Shown one piece after another: positions 1 through 9,144 of a stretch of DNA of 64,000 bases. Position 1 is the first letter of the stretch. Each line of letters starts with the position of its first letter. The stretch lies in NCBI RefSeq assembly GCF_963664915.1, contig NZ_OY761810.1, forward strand, positions 1,068,661 through 1,132,660, read 5' to 3'. The notes under the pieces are model-generated. The model saw nothing but the letters and a program-made list of their open reading frames with translations, made no database searches and had not been told where the DNA came from. The stretch comes from an uncultured Caproiciproducens sp. Lineage in GTDB: Bacteria > Bacillota > Clostridia > Oscillospirales > Acutalibacteraceae. The translations under genes and the position numbers were made by a program.

Positions 1-970
1 TTGCGGTGGAGATTGATCGGTTTTCGACATTCATCTGAACGGGGACAAAAAGCGCGGATGAAACACGCAGCAGAATCATGCAACCGACGGAAAGCACGGG
101 ATTTGAGAATAAGGCCATTAACAGACATGACGCGCCGCCGGCCAGAAACAGGAGGATGGACACCCTGCTTTCCCCTAATTTTTCGACCAGCCGGTGGGAA
201 CGTGCGGCGAAAAGTCCTGAGATAATGACCAATATATAGAGGAAGCCCATGGCTTGAGGCTGGATTCCGCCGCGGAGGTATTGAAGCTGGTTCAGAAAGA
301 CCGTGATGGTCTGATTGCATTCCGCAAGCAGGGCCGCAGCAACAAGGAAAAGCATAAAACGTTTTTGCTTTTTCAAAACGCCGAGGAGTTCAGCAGCCTG
401 TTTCAGGAAATTTTTGGAGTTTTCAACATGGTTTTCAACTTCTGTTGAAAAGATTGTTAAAATGAGTGAAATTCCGTAGCTGAATACCGTTAAAAGTGCG
501 GAAAGTGAAGTATTCCCGCGCAGAAAAAGGGAGAATACCGCCGATGCGGCCAGCAGACCCGCTGAACCCATGGCCGAATAAATGCCGAATACGCGCATGG
601 CATTGGCTTTTCCTGCCGAAAGATAGAGAAACGCGCTGTCACAGCCGGAAAGCCCGCTGATAACGACGGAGAGCATCAGGCGCTCCAATAAGAACATGCC
701 GAAGCCGTTGGCTTTCCAAAATACAATTTTTGACAAAAAATAAAGAAAATTACACAGCAGAATGGTTTTTTTATAACCGATTTTATCCGCAATAAAGCCC
801 CACGGAATTTCGAGCGCTAGGCTGACGATCATAGAAACGCTTTCAATCAGCGTGATCTCAAAAATGCCCAGCCCGCGCGCCTGCCGGTACAGCGTGGCAA
901 TGGGAGCGTAAAACACCATGCCTTGAAAAAGCGCGATGGCGTAAAATAAATACACATTTTTTCTGTTCAA
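1..970 (-). CDS. MFS transporter, 3' end outside the window
   Basis: About 323 residues are visible before the reading frame leaves the left edge. The frame opens with a TTG at 970, six bases after a clear GGAGGG, so an ATG-only search would miss it. The product is a membrane protein with successive hydrophobic helices. The major facilitator motif A sits at residues 58-68 (GFIADKIGYKK) after the second helix, with further helices through at least residue 300. The family exports or imports small solutes by ion coupling; substrate cannot be read from the sequence. It is the last visible gene of the leftward block and lies 76 bp beyond queH. A drug or metabolite exporter is likeliest, but that is inference. 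Confidence 0.85.
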   Translation of the reverse strand, partial: MNRKNVYLFYAIALFQGMVFYAPIATLYRQARGLGIFEITLIESVSMIVSLALEIPWGFIADKIGYKKTILLCNFLYFLSKIVFWKANGFGMFLLERLMLSVVISGLSGCDSAFLYLSAGKANAMRVFGIYSAMGSAGLLAASAVFSLFLRGNTSLSALLTVFSYGISLILTIFSTEVENHVENSKNFLKQAAELLGVLKKQKRFMLFLVAAALLAECNQTITVFLNQLQYLRGGIQPQAMGFLYILVIISGLFAARSHRLVEKLGESRVSILLFLAGGASCLLMALFSNPVLSVGCMILLRVSSALFVPVQMNVENRSISTA

Positions 971-1046
971 GGGAAGCCCTCCAATATTAATTTGAGCGCG
1001 AAAAATCAAGCCCTTGCGCAAATGGGCCTGATTCAATTCTCAATTT

Positions 1047-1721
1047 TTAAATCGGAGAGTTTTCCACGGCTTCCCCTCCCAGTGTGGAAAAGTTTTGAAC
1101 TTTTAAACGGCGGTCATGTTTCGCTTTGGAGAACACGCAACCGCAGTAATCCTGCCGATATAAATCATACTCTGCAGAAAGTTCGATGGAGCGTTTATAG
1201 CCGTTTTGCTTTTTGAAATCGGAATATAAATAGCGTACCCCGTACTCTTTTTCCAGCGAAGCGCCGATTTGGTTCAGCTTTTCCGCATTTTTGTACGGGC
1301 TGATGGAAAGTGTAGTGGTAAAGTAGGCGAATCCCCCCGCTTTTGCCGCCTGTGCGGCCTCCCTTAGCCGTAAATCATAGCAGGCGAAACAGCGCTCGCC
1401 GCCTTCCGGCTCGTCCTCGCGGCCCCTCGCAAGGGCGAAGAAGCGTTCGGTGTCGTATCCGCCCTCCTGAAAAGAAACCGGATGCTTTACAGGAAGCGCC
1501 GCAATCAGCCGTTTTACCTCGGCAACGCGCTTGCGGTATTCCTCAGAGGGAGAAATATTCGGATTGTAATAAAAAATCGTAATATCAAAATAGTTAGAGA
1601 GGTATTCCAGCACATAGCTGCTGCACGGCGCACAGCAGGCGTGCAGCAAAAGGGAGGGCGTTTCGCCGTGCAGGCCGGCAATGGTTTTTTCCAGCTCTTT
1701 CTGATAGTTGATTTTTACCAT
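1047..1721 (-). CDS. queH: Epoxyqueuosine reductase QueH
   Basis: QueH (formerly DUF208) performs the last step of queuosine synthesis in tRNA, reducing epoxyqueuosine to queuosine; it is the non-orthologous, cobalamin-independent replacement for QueG. The 224-residue protein has the family Cys pattern: C29, C30 and C33 in HACCAPC, then a CFAC pair in the middle and CGC near the C-terminus, which bind the Fe-S cluster and metal. YNPNI after the first motif is also family-typical. The ATG at 1721 follows AAAGGAGG. A TATAAT on the minus strand at 1766-1761, just after the aspS terminator, may give the gene its own promoter. No other queuosine gene is in the window. Confidence 0.93.
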   Translation of the reverse strand: MVKINYQKELEKTIAGLHGETPSLLLHACCAPCSSYVLEYLSNYFDITIFYYNPNISPSEEYRKRVAEVKRLIAALPVKHPVSFQEGGYDTERFFALARGREDEPEGGERCFACYDLRLREAAQAAKAGGFAYFTTTLSISPYKNAEKLNQIGASLEKEYGVRYLYSDFKKQNGYKRSIELSAEYDLYRQDYCGCVFSKAKHDRRLKVQNFSTLGGEAVENSPI

Positions 1722-1770
1722 GCGAAATCCCTCCTTTGTAAATTAAAATGTTTACTGTATATTATATCAC

Positions 1771-1800
1771 AAAAAAGCGCTCCGCAATACTGCGGAGCGC
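1771..1800 (-). terminator. Terminator of hisS-aspS
   Basis: A perfect 10-bp stem (GCGCTCCGCA with its complement, 4-base loop) is followed on the minus strand by six T residues. It begins 8 bases after the aspS stop codon and closes the tRNA-synthetase operon. Confidence 0.9.
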
Positions 1801-1807
1801 CGAATGT

Positions 1808-3592
1808 TTATTCTTTTGGGAGAATGCCGATTCCGAGTTCGACCAGCTGCTTTTCATCGACGTCTGTCGGAGCGCCCGACATCAGTTCAGAGGAAGAAGC
1901 AACCTTCGGGAACGCGATCACTTCGCGGATACTGTCGCAGTCGAGCATCAGCATCACCAGTCGGTCAAGCCCGAACGCCATGCCGCCGTGCGGCGGGGCA
2001 CCGTAGCGGAACGCGTCGGTCAGGAAGCCGAAGCGCTTCTGCGCTTCTTCAGGGGTAAAGCCAAGCGCTTTAAACATGCGCTGCTGCAATTCGGGATTGT
2101 TGATACGGATGGAGCCGCCGCCGACCTCGTTGCCGTTCAGCACCATGTCGTACGCAATGGCACAGACGTTGCCAGGGTCGCTTTCCAGCTTGTCAATATC
2201 CTCCACGCGCGGCGCGGTGAACGGATGGTGTTTCGCCATAAAGCGGTTTTCCTCTTTGCTGAACTCAAACAGCGGGAAGTCGGTTACCCAGAGCAGGCAC
2301 GGCTTGCTTTTGTCAATCAGGTCAAAGCGGGCGGCAAGCTCGCAGCGCAGCGCGCCGAGCGAATCATAGACAACGGTGCTTTCGTCGCTTGCAACAATCA
2401 GCAGCACGTCGCCGGTTTCGGCTCCCATGGTTTTACGTACCGCCGCGGTTTCCTCCGGGGCAAGGAATTTTTCAAAGGACGAGGTTTCGCCGTTTTCGGT
2501 CAGCCTTGTCCATGCAATTCCCTTTGCGCCGTAGGATTTTATCCATTCGGTCAGCTTATCGATTTCCTTGCGGCTCAGCCGGTCGGCAAAGCCCTTCAGG
2601 TTAATGCCGCGCACACTGCCGCCGCCGTCAATCGCGCCCTTGAATACGCGGAATTCGGTGTTTTTCAGGTCGTCTATCAGATCGATCAGCTCAAGGCCAA
2701 AGCGCAGATCCGGCTTGTCCGAACCAAAGCGGCGCATTGCCTCGTGCCACGTCATGCGGCGGAACGGGGTTTCAATGTCGATATCGAGTACCTTTTTGTA
2801 GACGAGCTTCATAAACCCCTCGCCGATTGCAATGACATCATCCTGGTCTACAAAGGACATTTCCAGGTCGATCTGTGTAAATTCCGGCTGGCGGTCCGCG
2901 CGCAGGTCTTCATCGCGGAAACAGCGGGCAATCTGCATGTAGCGGTCAAAACCGGAAAGCATTAAAAGCTGTTTGTAAAGCTGGGGCGACTGGGGCAGAG
3001 CGAAAAAGTTGCCCGGGAACATACGGGAAGGCACAAGATAATCGCGCGCGCCTTCCGGCGTGGATTTAATCAGAATCGGCGTCTCGATTTCAACGAATTT
3101 TTGTTCGTCGAAATAGTCGCGCGCAACCTTTACAATTTTATGGCGGCCCATGATTTTTTTCTGCACGTCGGGACGGCGCAGGTCAAGGTACCGGTATTTC
3201 AGGCGTAAATCCTCTTTTACATTGGAATCCTCAACAATTTCAAACGGCGGAGTTTCGCTTTTTGCCAACACGCGAAGCTCGGTTACTTCAATCTCAATTT
3301 CGCCGGTCGGAATTTCGGTGTTTTTGGAGGAGCGCTCGCGTACAACGCCGGTTACCGCCAAAACGTATTCCGCACGCGCGGCAAAAGCCTTGTCGAAAAC
3401 CGCGCGGTCGGTCGCGTCGTTGAATGCGAGCTGAAGGATTCCGGTGCGGTCGCGCAGGTCGATAAAAATCAGCTGGCCCAAATCGCGTTGGCGCTGTACC
3501 CAGCCGCACACGGTGACGGTTTTGCCGATGTCGCTCGCGCGCAGCTCGCCGCAGTAGTTTGTTCGTTTCATCCCTGTCATGAATTCTGCCAT
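1808..3592 (-). CDS. aspS: Aspartyl-tRNA synthetase
   Basis: Class II synthetase that charges tRNA-Asp in the cytoplasm. The 594 residues have the bacterial layout: an OB-fold anticodon-binding domain at about 10-110, then the catalytic domain with motif 2 (CFRDEDLRADRQPEFTQ, about residue 220) and motif 3 (GLDRLVML near 540), with the bacterial GAD insertion between them. The ATG at 3592 has GGAGG seven bases upstream; internal Met codons 5 and 8 have no better site. It lies 44 bp after hisS and is probably controlled with it by the T-box leader. A strong terminator follows. Whether the enzyme also charges tRNA-Asn cannot be decided here. Confidence 0.96.
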   Translation of the reverse strand: MAEFMTGMKRTNYCGELRASDIGKTVTVCGWVQRQRDLGQLIFIDLRDRTGILQLAFNDATDRAVFDKAFAARAEYVLAVTGVVRERSSKNTEIPTGEIEIEVTELRVLAKSETPPFEIVEDSNVKEDLRLKYRYLDLRRPDVQKKIMGRHKIVKVARDYFDEQKFVEIETPILIKSTPEGARDYLVPSRMFPGNFFALPQSPQLYKQLLMLSGFDRYMQIARCFRDEDLRADRQPEFTQIDLEMSFVDQDDVIAIGEGFMKLVYKKVLDIDIETPFRRMTWHEAMRRFGSDKPDLRFGLELIDLIDDLKNTEFRVFKGAIDGGGSVRGINLKGFADRLSRKEIDKLTEWIKSYGAKGIAWTRLTENGETSSFEKFLAPEETAAVRKTMGAETGDVLLIVASDESTVVYDSLGALRCELAARFDLIDKSKPCLLWVTDFPLFEFSKEENRFMAKHHPFTAPRVEDIDKLESDPGNVCAIAYDMVLNGNEVGGGSIRINNPELQQRMFKALGFTPEEAQKRFGFLTDAFRYGAPPHGGMAFGLDRLVMLMLDCDSIREVIAFPKVASSSELMSGAPTDVDEKQLVELGIGILPKE

Positions 3593-3636
3593 AAAATAGC
3601 CTCCAGTAATTATATTAAATCAATAGAAAATATGTT

Positions 3637-4929
3637 TTAAAATACGATGTCGTCTTCATCCTTCGTCTGCAAAACAACGAACTGTTCGACAAAATCCTTG
3701 CTCAGATCAATTTTCGACTTTTCGCCCGTCTTCATATTCTTAATCATTGCTTTTTTGGTTTCGAGCTCGCTGTCGCCCAGAACAATGGAGTATTTTGCGC
3801 CGATCTTGTCCGCATATTTCATCTGCGCTTTCAGCCCCCGGCCGTTGATGTCGCAGGCCGCGCTGACAGAATATTCCTGTAAGCTGTGTGTGAGCTTGAA
3901 CGCCTCAAGCTTTGCTGCGTCGCCAAGGGCGCCGACAAACAGGTCGCAGGTGTCCGGCTGCGGAAATTCAACTTTTTGTGCTTCCAGAATCATCATCAGG
4001 CGCTCCATGCCAAGGCCGAAGCCCAGTGCGGACATGGGCTGCCCCCCCATTTCCTCCACAAGCCCGTCGTAGCGGCCGCCGCCGCACACGGTGCTTTGCG
4101 CGCCGAGGTCGGTGGAAACAAACTCGAACACGGTTTTTGTATAATAATCCAGTCCGCGCACAATGGAGGGGTTGACGGTATATTCAATATTCACCGCGTC
4201 AAGGTAGGTTTTCACGCTCTCAAAATGCGTGCGGCAGTCGTCGCACAAATAGTCCAGCATCCGCGGCGCCCCGTCGGCGATTTTGGAGCAGACCGGGCTT
4301 TTGCAGTCCAGAATCCGCATCGGGTTACGGTCAAGGCGGCCGCGGCAGGTTTCGCAAAGCTGATCCTTGTAATCGCTGAAATAGGCTTTTAACGCTTCGT
4401 AATATTTTGCACGGCAGTCCGGGCAGCCGATGGAGTTGATCTCAAGCCTCAGATTCTGCACGCCCAGCCGGCTGAAGATGCTTTTCGCCGCGCCGATCAG
4501 CTCGGCGTCGGCCATCGGCGACGCGGTGCCCAGCAGTTCAAGCCCGAACTGGTGAAATTCACGAAGGCGCCCGGCCTGTGTGTTCTCATAGCGGTAGCAG
4601 GAGGTGAAATAATACAGCCGGAGCGGAAGCCCGTCGTTGTACATGCCGTGCTCCAGCATGGCGCGCACCGCGCCAGCGGTGCCTTCCGGCCGAAGGGTAA
4701 CGGAACGGCCGCCCTTGTCATTGAAGGTGTACATTTCTTTTTGCACCACGTCGGTGGTTTCGCCGACCGAACGCTGAAAAAGCTTTGTATCCTCAAAGAC
4801 CGGGGTGCGGATTTCACCGAAGCCGTGAATTTTGGCCTCGCCGCGCATCACATCTTCCACAACCTGCCATTTTTCCGTCTGGACCGGCAGCAAATCCTGT
4901 GTTCCTTTTTGTGCTTTAATCAGTTCCAT
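3637..4929 (-). CDS. hisS: Histidyl-tRNA synthetase
   Basis: Class II synthetase charging tRNA-His. The 430-residue frame starts at ATG 4929, preceded by AAGGAG at a good distance; the open frame continues 56 codons upstream, but that stretch is the T-box terminator and antiterminator, so it is not coding. Family marks are motif 2 (RPEGTAGAVRAML near residue 80), the histidine-binding motif with GRYDGLVEEMGG near residue 280, motif 3 (GLGMERLMMIL) and a C-terminal anticodon-binding domain from about 325. First gene of the hisS-aspS pair, a common Firmicute arrangement; transcription should rise when uncharged cognate tRNA binds the leader. Confidence 0.97.
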   Translation of the reverse strand: MELIKAQKGTQDLLPVQTEKWQVVEDVMRGEAKIHGFGEIRTPVFEDTKLFQRSVGETTDVVQKEMYTFNDKGGRSVTLRPEGTAGAVRAMLEHGMYNDGLPLRLYYFTSCYRYENTQAGRLREFHQFGLELLGTASPMADAELIGAAKSIFSRLGVQNLRLEINSIGCPDCRAKYYEALKAYFSDYKDQLCETCRGRLDRNPMRILDCKSPVCSKIADGAPRMLDYLCDDCRTHFESVKTYLDAVNIEYTVNPSIVRGLDYYTKTVFEFVSTDLGAQSTVCGGGRYDGLVEEMGGQPMSALGFGLGMERLMMILEAQKVEFPQPDTCDLFVGALGDAAKLEAFKLTHSLQEYSVSAACDINGRGLKAQMKYADKIGAKYSIVLGDSELETKKAMIKNMKTGEKSKIDLSKDFVEQFVVLQTKDEDDIVF

Positions 4930-4964
4930 AGCGTTTCTCCTTGAAAAAAAAATTATAAAAATAC

Positions 4965-5190
4965 AAAAAACCCCCGTCCCAACGAAAGGGACGAGGGGGA
5001 ATGTTCCTCGCGGTGCCACCCTTTTTCGAGAGCCGAAGCTCTCCTCAAAAGCCCCGAAACGCGGGGCAGCGTGCCGGCTCGCGGATGTCTTCCCCAAAAT
5101 CTCTTATGCAGACGCGCTCTCAGTCTGGACGCGTCCTCCCTGTGGCCGAGCTTTTAGGTACTCTTTCCGGTCTTTGCCGATTTGTAAAAA
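4965..5190 (-). promoter_or_regulatory. T-box leader of hisS-aspS
   Basis: The conserved T-box (AAGGGTGGCACCGCG on the minus strand) lies at 5024-5010. Downstream is the terminator: a stem from 4999 to 4971 (CCCCCTCGTCCC with GGGACGGGGG) followed by six T. The strand before the terminator can instead pair with the T-box strand as antiterminator. Upstream are stem III-like hairpins (GCCCCG/CGGGGC and GAGAGC-TTCG-GCTCTC) and stem I elements including AGAGTACC and GACTGAGAGC. Such leaders read uncharged tRNA. The specifier codon was not assigned with certainty. The leader begins directly after the mgsA stop; no separate promoter was identified. Confidence 0.93.
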
Positions 5191-5595
5191 TTATGCTTTC
5201 GGATTTAAAATATTGCGCCAGTCCAAATCGCCGCGCTCCAAACCGTGAATCAATACCTCGGCGGTTGCAATGTTTGTGGCGACAGGAATATTGTGCATGT
5301 CGCACAGGCGCAGCAAATTCATGTCGTTCGGCTCATGCGGCTTCGGATTCAGCGGGTCGCGGAAAAACAGAAGCAGGTCAACCTCGTTGCAGGCAATACG
5401 CGCGGCAATCTGCTGGTCGCCGCCCTGTGAGCCGCCTAAGAAACGCTGTATTTCAAGCCCGGTTGCCTCTGAAACCATTTTGCCCGTCGTGCCGGTGGCA
5501 CAAAGATAATGCCGGCTGAGCACGCCGCAGTATGCGATACAGAATTGAACCATGAGCTCTTTTTTAGCATCATGGGCGATTAAAGCAATGTTCAT
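5191..5595 (-). CDS. mgsA: Methylglyoxal synthase
   Basis: Converts dihydroxyacetone phosphate to methylglyoxal and phosphate, a bypass that relieves phosphosugar stress. The 134-residue length is normal. Family residues are visible: HDAKK at 8-12 near the N-terminus, the phosphate-binding TGTTG near 34, the GGDQQ motif carrying the catalytic Asp, and the conserved His in NPKPHEPND. The ATG at 5595 follows GGGGGG by seven bases. It is 36 bp downstream of minD and probably shares its transcript. Linkage of mgsA to the mre/min cluster is common in Clostridia; its physiological meaning is not known to me. Confidence 0.97.
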   Translation of the reverse strand: MNIALIAHDAKKELMVQFCIAYCGVLSRHYLCATGTTGKMVSEATGLEIQRFLGGSQGGDQQIAARIACNEVDLLLFFRDPLNPKPHEPNDMNLLRLCDMHNIPVATNIATAEVLIHGLERGDLDWRNILNPKA

Positions 5596-5631
5596 ATCAT
5601 TTCCCCCCTAAAAATAAGGAATATGTAAAAA

Positions 5632-6378
5632 TTAAAACTTTTGCAGCGAAGCCAAAGGCACATGTTCACCTTCAAGCCTGGCGGCAAGCCGGCCAAAAGC
5701 CATTGCACCGGCTGATTTTTGCGGGGCCGGTTCGCAGTTTGATGCGGCGGCCGCCAAAAAAGTGTCCTCGGGAATCACGGCAATCAGTCGGACTCCGGCG
5801 GAATCAATAACGGAATCAAGATCCGGGTAAAATCCCTGTGTATAGAAATTATGCCCACTGAAACGGTTGATAATCAATCGCTGCTGCTTTAACCCGGCTT
5901 GTTCCAGTAAAAAATGCGTTTTATTTGCATTTCGAACACAAATGGGATCGGGTGTCGTCACAATCAGCGCACGCTGAGCTGAAGCGGCGGCACTTGAAAA
6001 CCCTCCCCCCACACCGGCGGGACTGTCAATCAGCACATGGTCATAATATCTGGCCAGCACCGAAACGAGCTGTTTCATAATATCGGGACTAATCAAATCG
6101 TCCTCTCTTGCGGGGGCGGGCAATAAAAACAGGCCGTTGGAAAAAGGACAGGAATAAACGGCTTTCATAGGTTCGGCACGGCCCGAAACAACATCCGCAA
6201 TATCAAAGACCTGCTGCTCTGTAACGCCAAGCATATGGTCCAAACACCCCAGACCGGCATCACCGTCAATCAGCAGCACGCGTCTGCCCCTGTTTGCCAA
6301 AGCAAAGCCAAGGCCGGTTGTTATGGTGGATTTTCCCACACCGCCTTTGCCAGATGTAATAACAGTTATAGCTCCCAT
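5632..6378 (-). CDS. minD: Septum-site ATPase MinD, lacking the membrane helix
   Basis: MinD is a deviant-Walker ATPase that binds the membrane as a dimer and recruits the division inhibitor MinC. The deviant Walker A (GKGGVGKST, residues 10-18) and the DSPAGV switch region are intact. The protein is 248 residues, shorter than the usual 265-270. It ends soon after the helix that normally precedes the amphipathic membrane-targeting sequence (the part like GFLKRLFG is absent; the tail is VPLASLQKF). No minC or minE flanks it, whereas relatives usually carry minC-minD-minE here. Its own promoter lies at 6424-6396. A MinD-like ParA with another role is the alternative. Confidence 0.88.
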   Translation of the reverse strand: MGAITVITSGKGGVGKSTITTGLGFALANRGRRVLLIDGDAGLGCLDHMLGVTEQQVFDIADVVSGRAEPMKAVYSCPFSNGLFLLPAPAREDDLISPDIMKQLVSVLARYYDHVLIDSPAGVGGGFSSAAASAQRALIVTTPDPICVRNANKTHFLLEQAGLKQQRLIINRFSGHNFYTQGFYPDLDSVIDSAGVRLIAVIPEDTFLAAAASNCEPAPQKSAGAMAFGRLAARLEGEHVPLASLQKF

Positions 6379-6395
6379 ATTAAAACCTCGCTTTC

Positions 6396-6424
6396 ATATT
6401 ACCACAAACATTCATGGTAGTCAA
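6396..6424 (-). promoter_or_regulatory. Sigma-A promoter of minD-mgsA
   Basis: On the minus strand TTGACT (6424-6419), a 17-base spacer and TAATAT (6401-6396) lie 18 bases before the minD start codon. The tight spacing leaves a very short leader. Confidence 0.75.
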
Positions 6425-6478
6425 AGCGTTTTTCTTGTTATAAATATACAAAATAAAGAATTTATACTTTATTAACAA

Positions 6479-8614
6479 TTAGTGAGAAGCGGAGTTTAAG
6501 GCTGAGGAAGACGTTTGGCCCGAAGCTGCTCCTGACGCAGTGCCTGACGCGGACGGCATAACGAGGTTTCCGCTGGAATCCACGGTCTTTCCATAGAAGT
6601 ATGCGTCGAAGATGTCTTTCGCAATGGTGTTCGAATACAGGCTGGTAGCGCCGTGTTCCAGCACCACCGCCACGGCGATTTCCGGATTGTCGTACGGCGC
6701 AAAAGCAACAAAGGTTACGTTGTCCGAGTGCGGGGTCTGTACCGCCGTACCGGTTTTTGCGGCAATCGCAATGCCGTAGTTTTTGAACATGCTGCTGGCT
6801 GTACCACCGGTTGCCACGCTGCGCATGGCCTGTTTCACATAATCAATGTATGACTGGGAGACACCGATATTGTCCACTGCTTCGGCGGCGGTCTGCGAAA
6901 CAACATTTTTCCGGGCATAGTCGGTCACCTTGCTGACAAGGTGAGGTTTCAGCCGGACTCCGTTGTTTGCAATCGTAGCCGTATAGGTTGCCAGCTGAAG
7001 CGGCGTAAATTTGTTGTCTGCCTGACCGACGGCGGCCTCGACGGTGTCGGCGTCGAACCATCCGCCGCCGCCCGCAGCGGCACGCTCCGAAGGACCGCCC
7101 AGAATACCGGCGTTTTCACTGAGTTCAATACCGGTTTTCACACCCAGTCCGAAGCGTTTGGCGTACAGGTTCATATTGGTAATCCCCAGCCGGTACCCAA
7201 CCTCATAGAAAAAGGAGTTGCTGGATTTCTCAATTGCGTAATTCACGGTAATCATGCCGTAGTTGCCGATACTGCCCAGCGGGAGATTCGGAAAACGTCT
7301 ATATACGCTGTTTCCCTCAATCCGGGTGGAAGTGGTGATTGCTTTTTCCTGGAGCGCAGCAAGCGCTACATATGGTTTGATAATTGATCCAGGTGTGAAC
7401 ACGCCGTTGAAGGCGCGGTTAATCAGTGGCTTGTCTTTGTTTTGTATCAGTGAAGTGTAGTAATTAGAATCATTCAAATATTCTGTCAGATCATAGGTCG
7501 GATAGGTAGATGCAGCGAGCACTGAAAAATCTTTAATCCGCAGCACCACCGCGCCGCCCGCGACGCAGTCCTCGCCGTGCCCGCTCGACATCCCCTTGTA
7601 ATTTTGAGCGGAAAGCTTTCTGCCGTTCGCCTGAGTGGCTTTTACGTTATTGGCGAGCGATACGTTCAGAACATTTTGAATTTTGCTGTCAATGGTTAAA
7701 TAGACGGTATCGCCGGAAACCGGAGTTGTTTTGACGGTTTCGGAGGCGACGGCACCGGTGTTGGTGGTTTCAACCACTTTTTCGCCGGATTTTCCGCGCA
7801 GCATGTTTTCGAAGGCCTGTTCAATGCCGCTTTTGCCGAGCCGGTCATTGAAAGCGTAGCCTTTGTCCTTCAAGGTATCGTATTCCTCCTGCGAAATAGA
7901 GCCGATTGTGCCGATAACATGCGGCACCAGGCTTCCGCTCGGATACTCGCGCACGGTCGTCACTTTTGCGGTCGCGCCGGGCAGCATAGAAGAATTTTCA
8001 CTGATGATGGCGACGGTGTCCTTACTGACATCCCCGGCGAAGGTGTAGGGTGCGGAAATACCGAAAGCGGATTTTGTCATGTTGTAACGAACCGCGATAA
8101 TATTGCGTGTATCCGCCGGGGAATAAGCGGTGACCTTATATTTTTTAACCATTTCCGCCATGCACTCATCGGCCGTAGCGTAGGAGTTCATATTCAGAAA
8201 ATCTTTTGATTTCAGAGTTGCGGCCTCTTTTTCCTGACCGGGAATAAACTCATACTTTCCTTTTGCGTTCAGTTTGATCGGCAGAATATCCGTCCATTTT
8301 TCGCCGCGCTGGGTAAGCAGCTGGATAAGCTGGTGAATGGTTTTATTCTGCGTGTCGGCCTTCATATAGGCCCTGTCAAAAACAATAGCGTACCCGGTTT
8401 TGTTTACAGCCAGACCGACGCCGTTCATGTCGAGAATTTCGCCGCGTGCGGCGTCCATGACGACGGTCGAGGCGCTGGATTTGTTCGCCGCTTCAAGGAA
8501 GGAGGCGCCGTTTAAGATTTGCCAGTCCACAAGGCGCAGGGTATATACGGCTAAAATTGCGAAAACAATCAGCCCGCATGCAAAGTAGCGTGAATATTCT
8601 TTGAGCTTGTCCAA
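6479..8614 (-). CDS. mrdA: Penicillin-binding protein 2, elongation transpeptidase
   Basis: Class B PBP that crosslinks peptidoglycan during cell elongation with MreBCD. TTG at 8614 is chosen as start because AAGGAGG lies six bases upstream; the open frame extends 16 codons further but without a ribosome site. The 711 residues hold an N-terminal anchor helix (about 8-30), a dimerization/pedestal domain, and the transpeptidase domain with SIIK near 408 (nucleophile Ser), SSN near 465 and KTGT near 620. The C-terminus is a Ser/Ala/Gly-rich tail of about 30 residues. It follows mreD by 16 bp. RodA, the partner glycosyltransferase, is not in the window. Confidence 0.95.
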   Translation of the reverse strand: MDKLKEYSRYFACGLIVFAILAVYTLRLVDWQILNGASFLEAANKSSASTVVMDAARGEILDMNGVGLAVNKTGYAIVFDRAYMKADTQNKTIHQLIQLLTQRGEKWTDILPIKLNAKGKYEFIPGQEKEAATLKSKDFLNMNSYATADECMAEMVKKYKVTAYSPADTRNIIAVRYNMTKSAFGISAPYTFAGDVSKDTVAIISENSSMLPGATAKVTTVREYPSGSLVPHVIGTIGSISQEEYDTLKDKGYAFNDRLGKSGIEQAFENMLRGKSGEKVVETTNTGAVASETVKTTPVSGDTVYLTIDSKIQNVLNVSLANNVKATQANGRKLSAQNYKGMSSGHGEDCVAGGAVVLRIKDFSVLAASTYPTYDLTEYLNDSNYYTSLIQNKDKPLINRAFNGVFTPGSIIKPYVALAALQEKAITTSTRIEGNSVYRRFPNLPLGSIGNYGMITVNYAIEKSSNSFFYEVGYRLGITNMNLYAKRFGLGVKTGIELSENAGILGGPSERAAAGGGGWFDADTVEAAVGQADNKFTPLQLATYTATIANNGVRLKPHLVSKVTDYARKNVVSQTAAEAVDNIGVSQSYIDYVKQAMRSVATGGTASSMFKNYGIAIAAKTGTAVQTPHSDNVTFVAFAPYDNPEIAVAVVLEHGATSLYSNTIAKDIFDAYFYGKTVDSSGNLVMPSASGTASGAASGQTSSSALNSASH

Positions 8615-8630
8615 AGCGAACCTCCTTCGG

Positions 8631-9143
8631 CTATTCTTCTTTGGCGCGGATTTGCAGGGCAAGCGCCCGATTAAAATAATAAGCGACCGGCATAATGACG
8701 GCCGTGTAGCAAAAACGCGGAATATAGTGGGCGGTCAGCGCGTAAGCGGCGTGGGCGTAACTGAATAAAAGGTAGTAAAAAACCCATTGCAGAAAAACAA
8801 TGGACGCCGTCGAAATGACCGCAATTATCATCGCTGTTAAAAAGTTTGTCTGAATCAGGTTGGCCGCGATCAGCCCGATGCTGTAACAGATGACGGAAAG
8901 AAGCAGGCCGTGAAAGCCCAGCACACCGCCCGCGCCGAAGTCGATCAGCAGGCCGCACAGAAGGCCGAAGCCCATTGAGGCGGTTTCGTTTTCAAACATG
9001 GCGATAGATAGTGCAACGGGAATCAGCAGGATCGGCCGCGCTCCGAACAGGTCGGGAACAAGGCCGGGCGTTTCCTGAACCATAAAGAAAACCAGAATTT
9101 CGATGGTATAGGCAAAATAGCGAAGATATTTCAATTTCTCCAT
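8631..9143 (-). CDS. mreD: Rod-shape protein MreD
   Basis: A 170-residue integral membrane protein with about five hydrophobic helices, the typical MreD size and profile. The ATG at 9143 lies one base after the mreC stop codon; the longer open frame upstream only overlaps mreC. MreD is part of the elongasome, linking MreB filaments through MreC to PBP2. Position between mreC and mrdA confirms the call, since MreD sequences are poorly conserved. Composition and codon use match its neighbours. Confidence 0.93.
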   Translation of the reverse strand: MEKLKYLRYFAYTIEILVFFMVQETPGLVPDLFGARPILLIPVALSIAMFENETASMGFGLLCGLLIDFGAGGVLGFHGLLLSVICYSIGLIAANLIQTNFLTAMIIAVISTASIVFLQWVFYYLLFSYAHAAYALTAHYIPRFCYTAVIMPVAYYFNRALALQIRAKEE

Positions 9144-9144
9144 C

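Noticed and set aside
1748-2965. 405-codon open frame on the plus strand
   Set aside because: It lies wholly opposite aspS, has no ribosome site and its translation has no family features; it is an antisense shadow of a GC-rich gene.
4930-5097. N-terminal extension of HisS
   Set aside because: The 56 extra codons coincide with the T-box antiterminator and terminator; the ribosome site points to ATG 4929.
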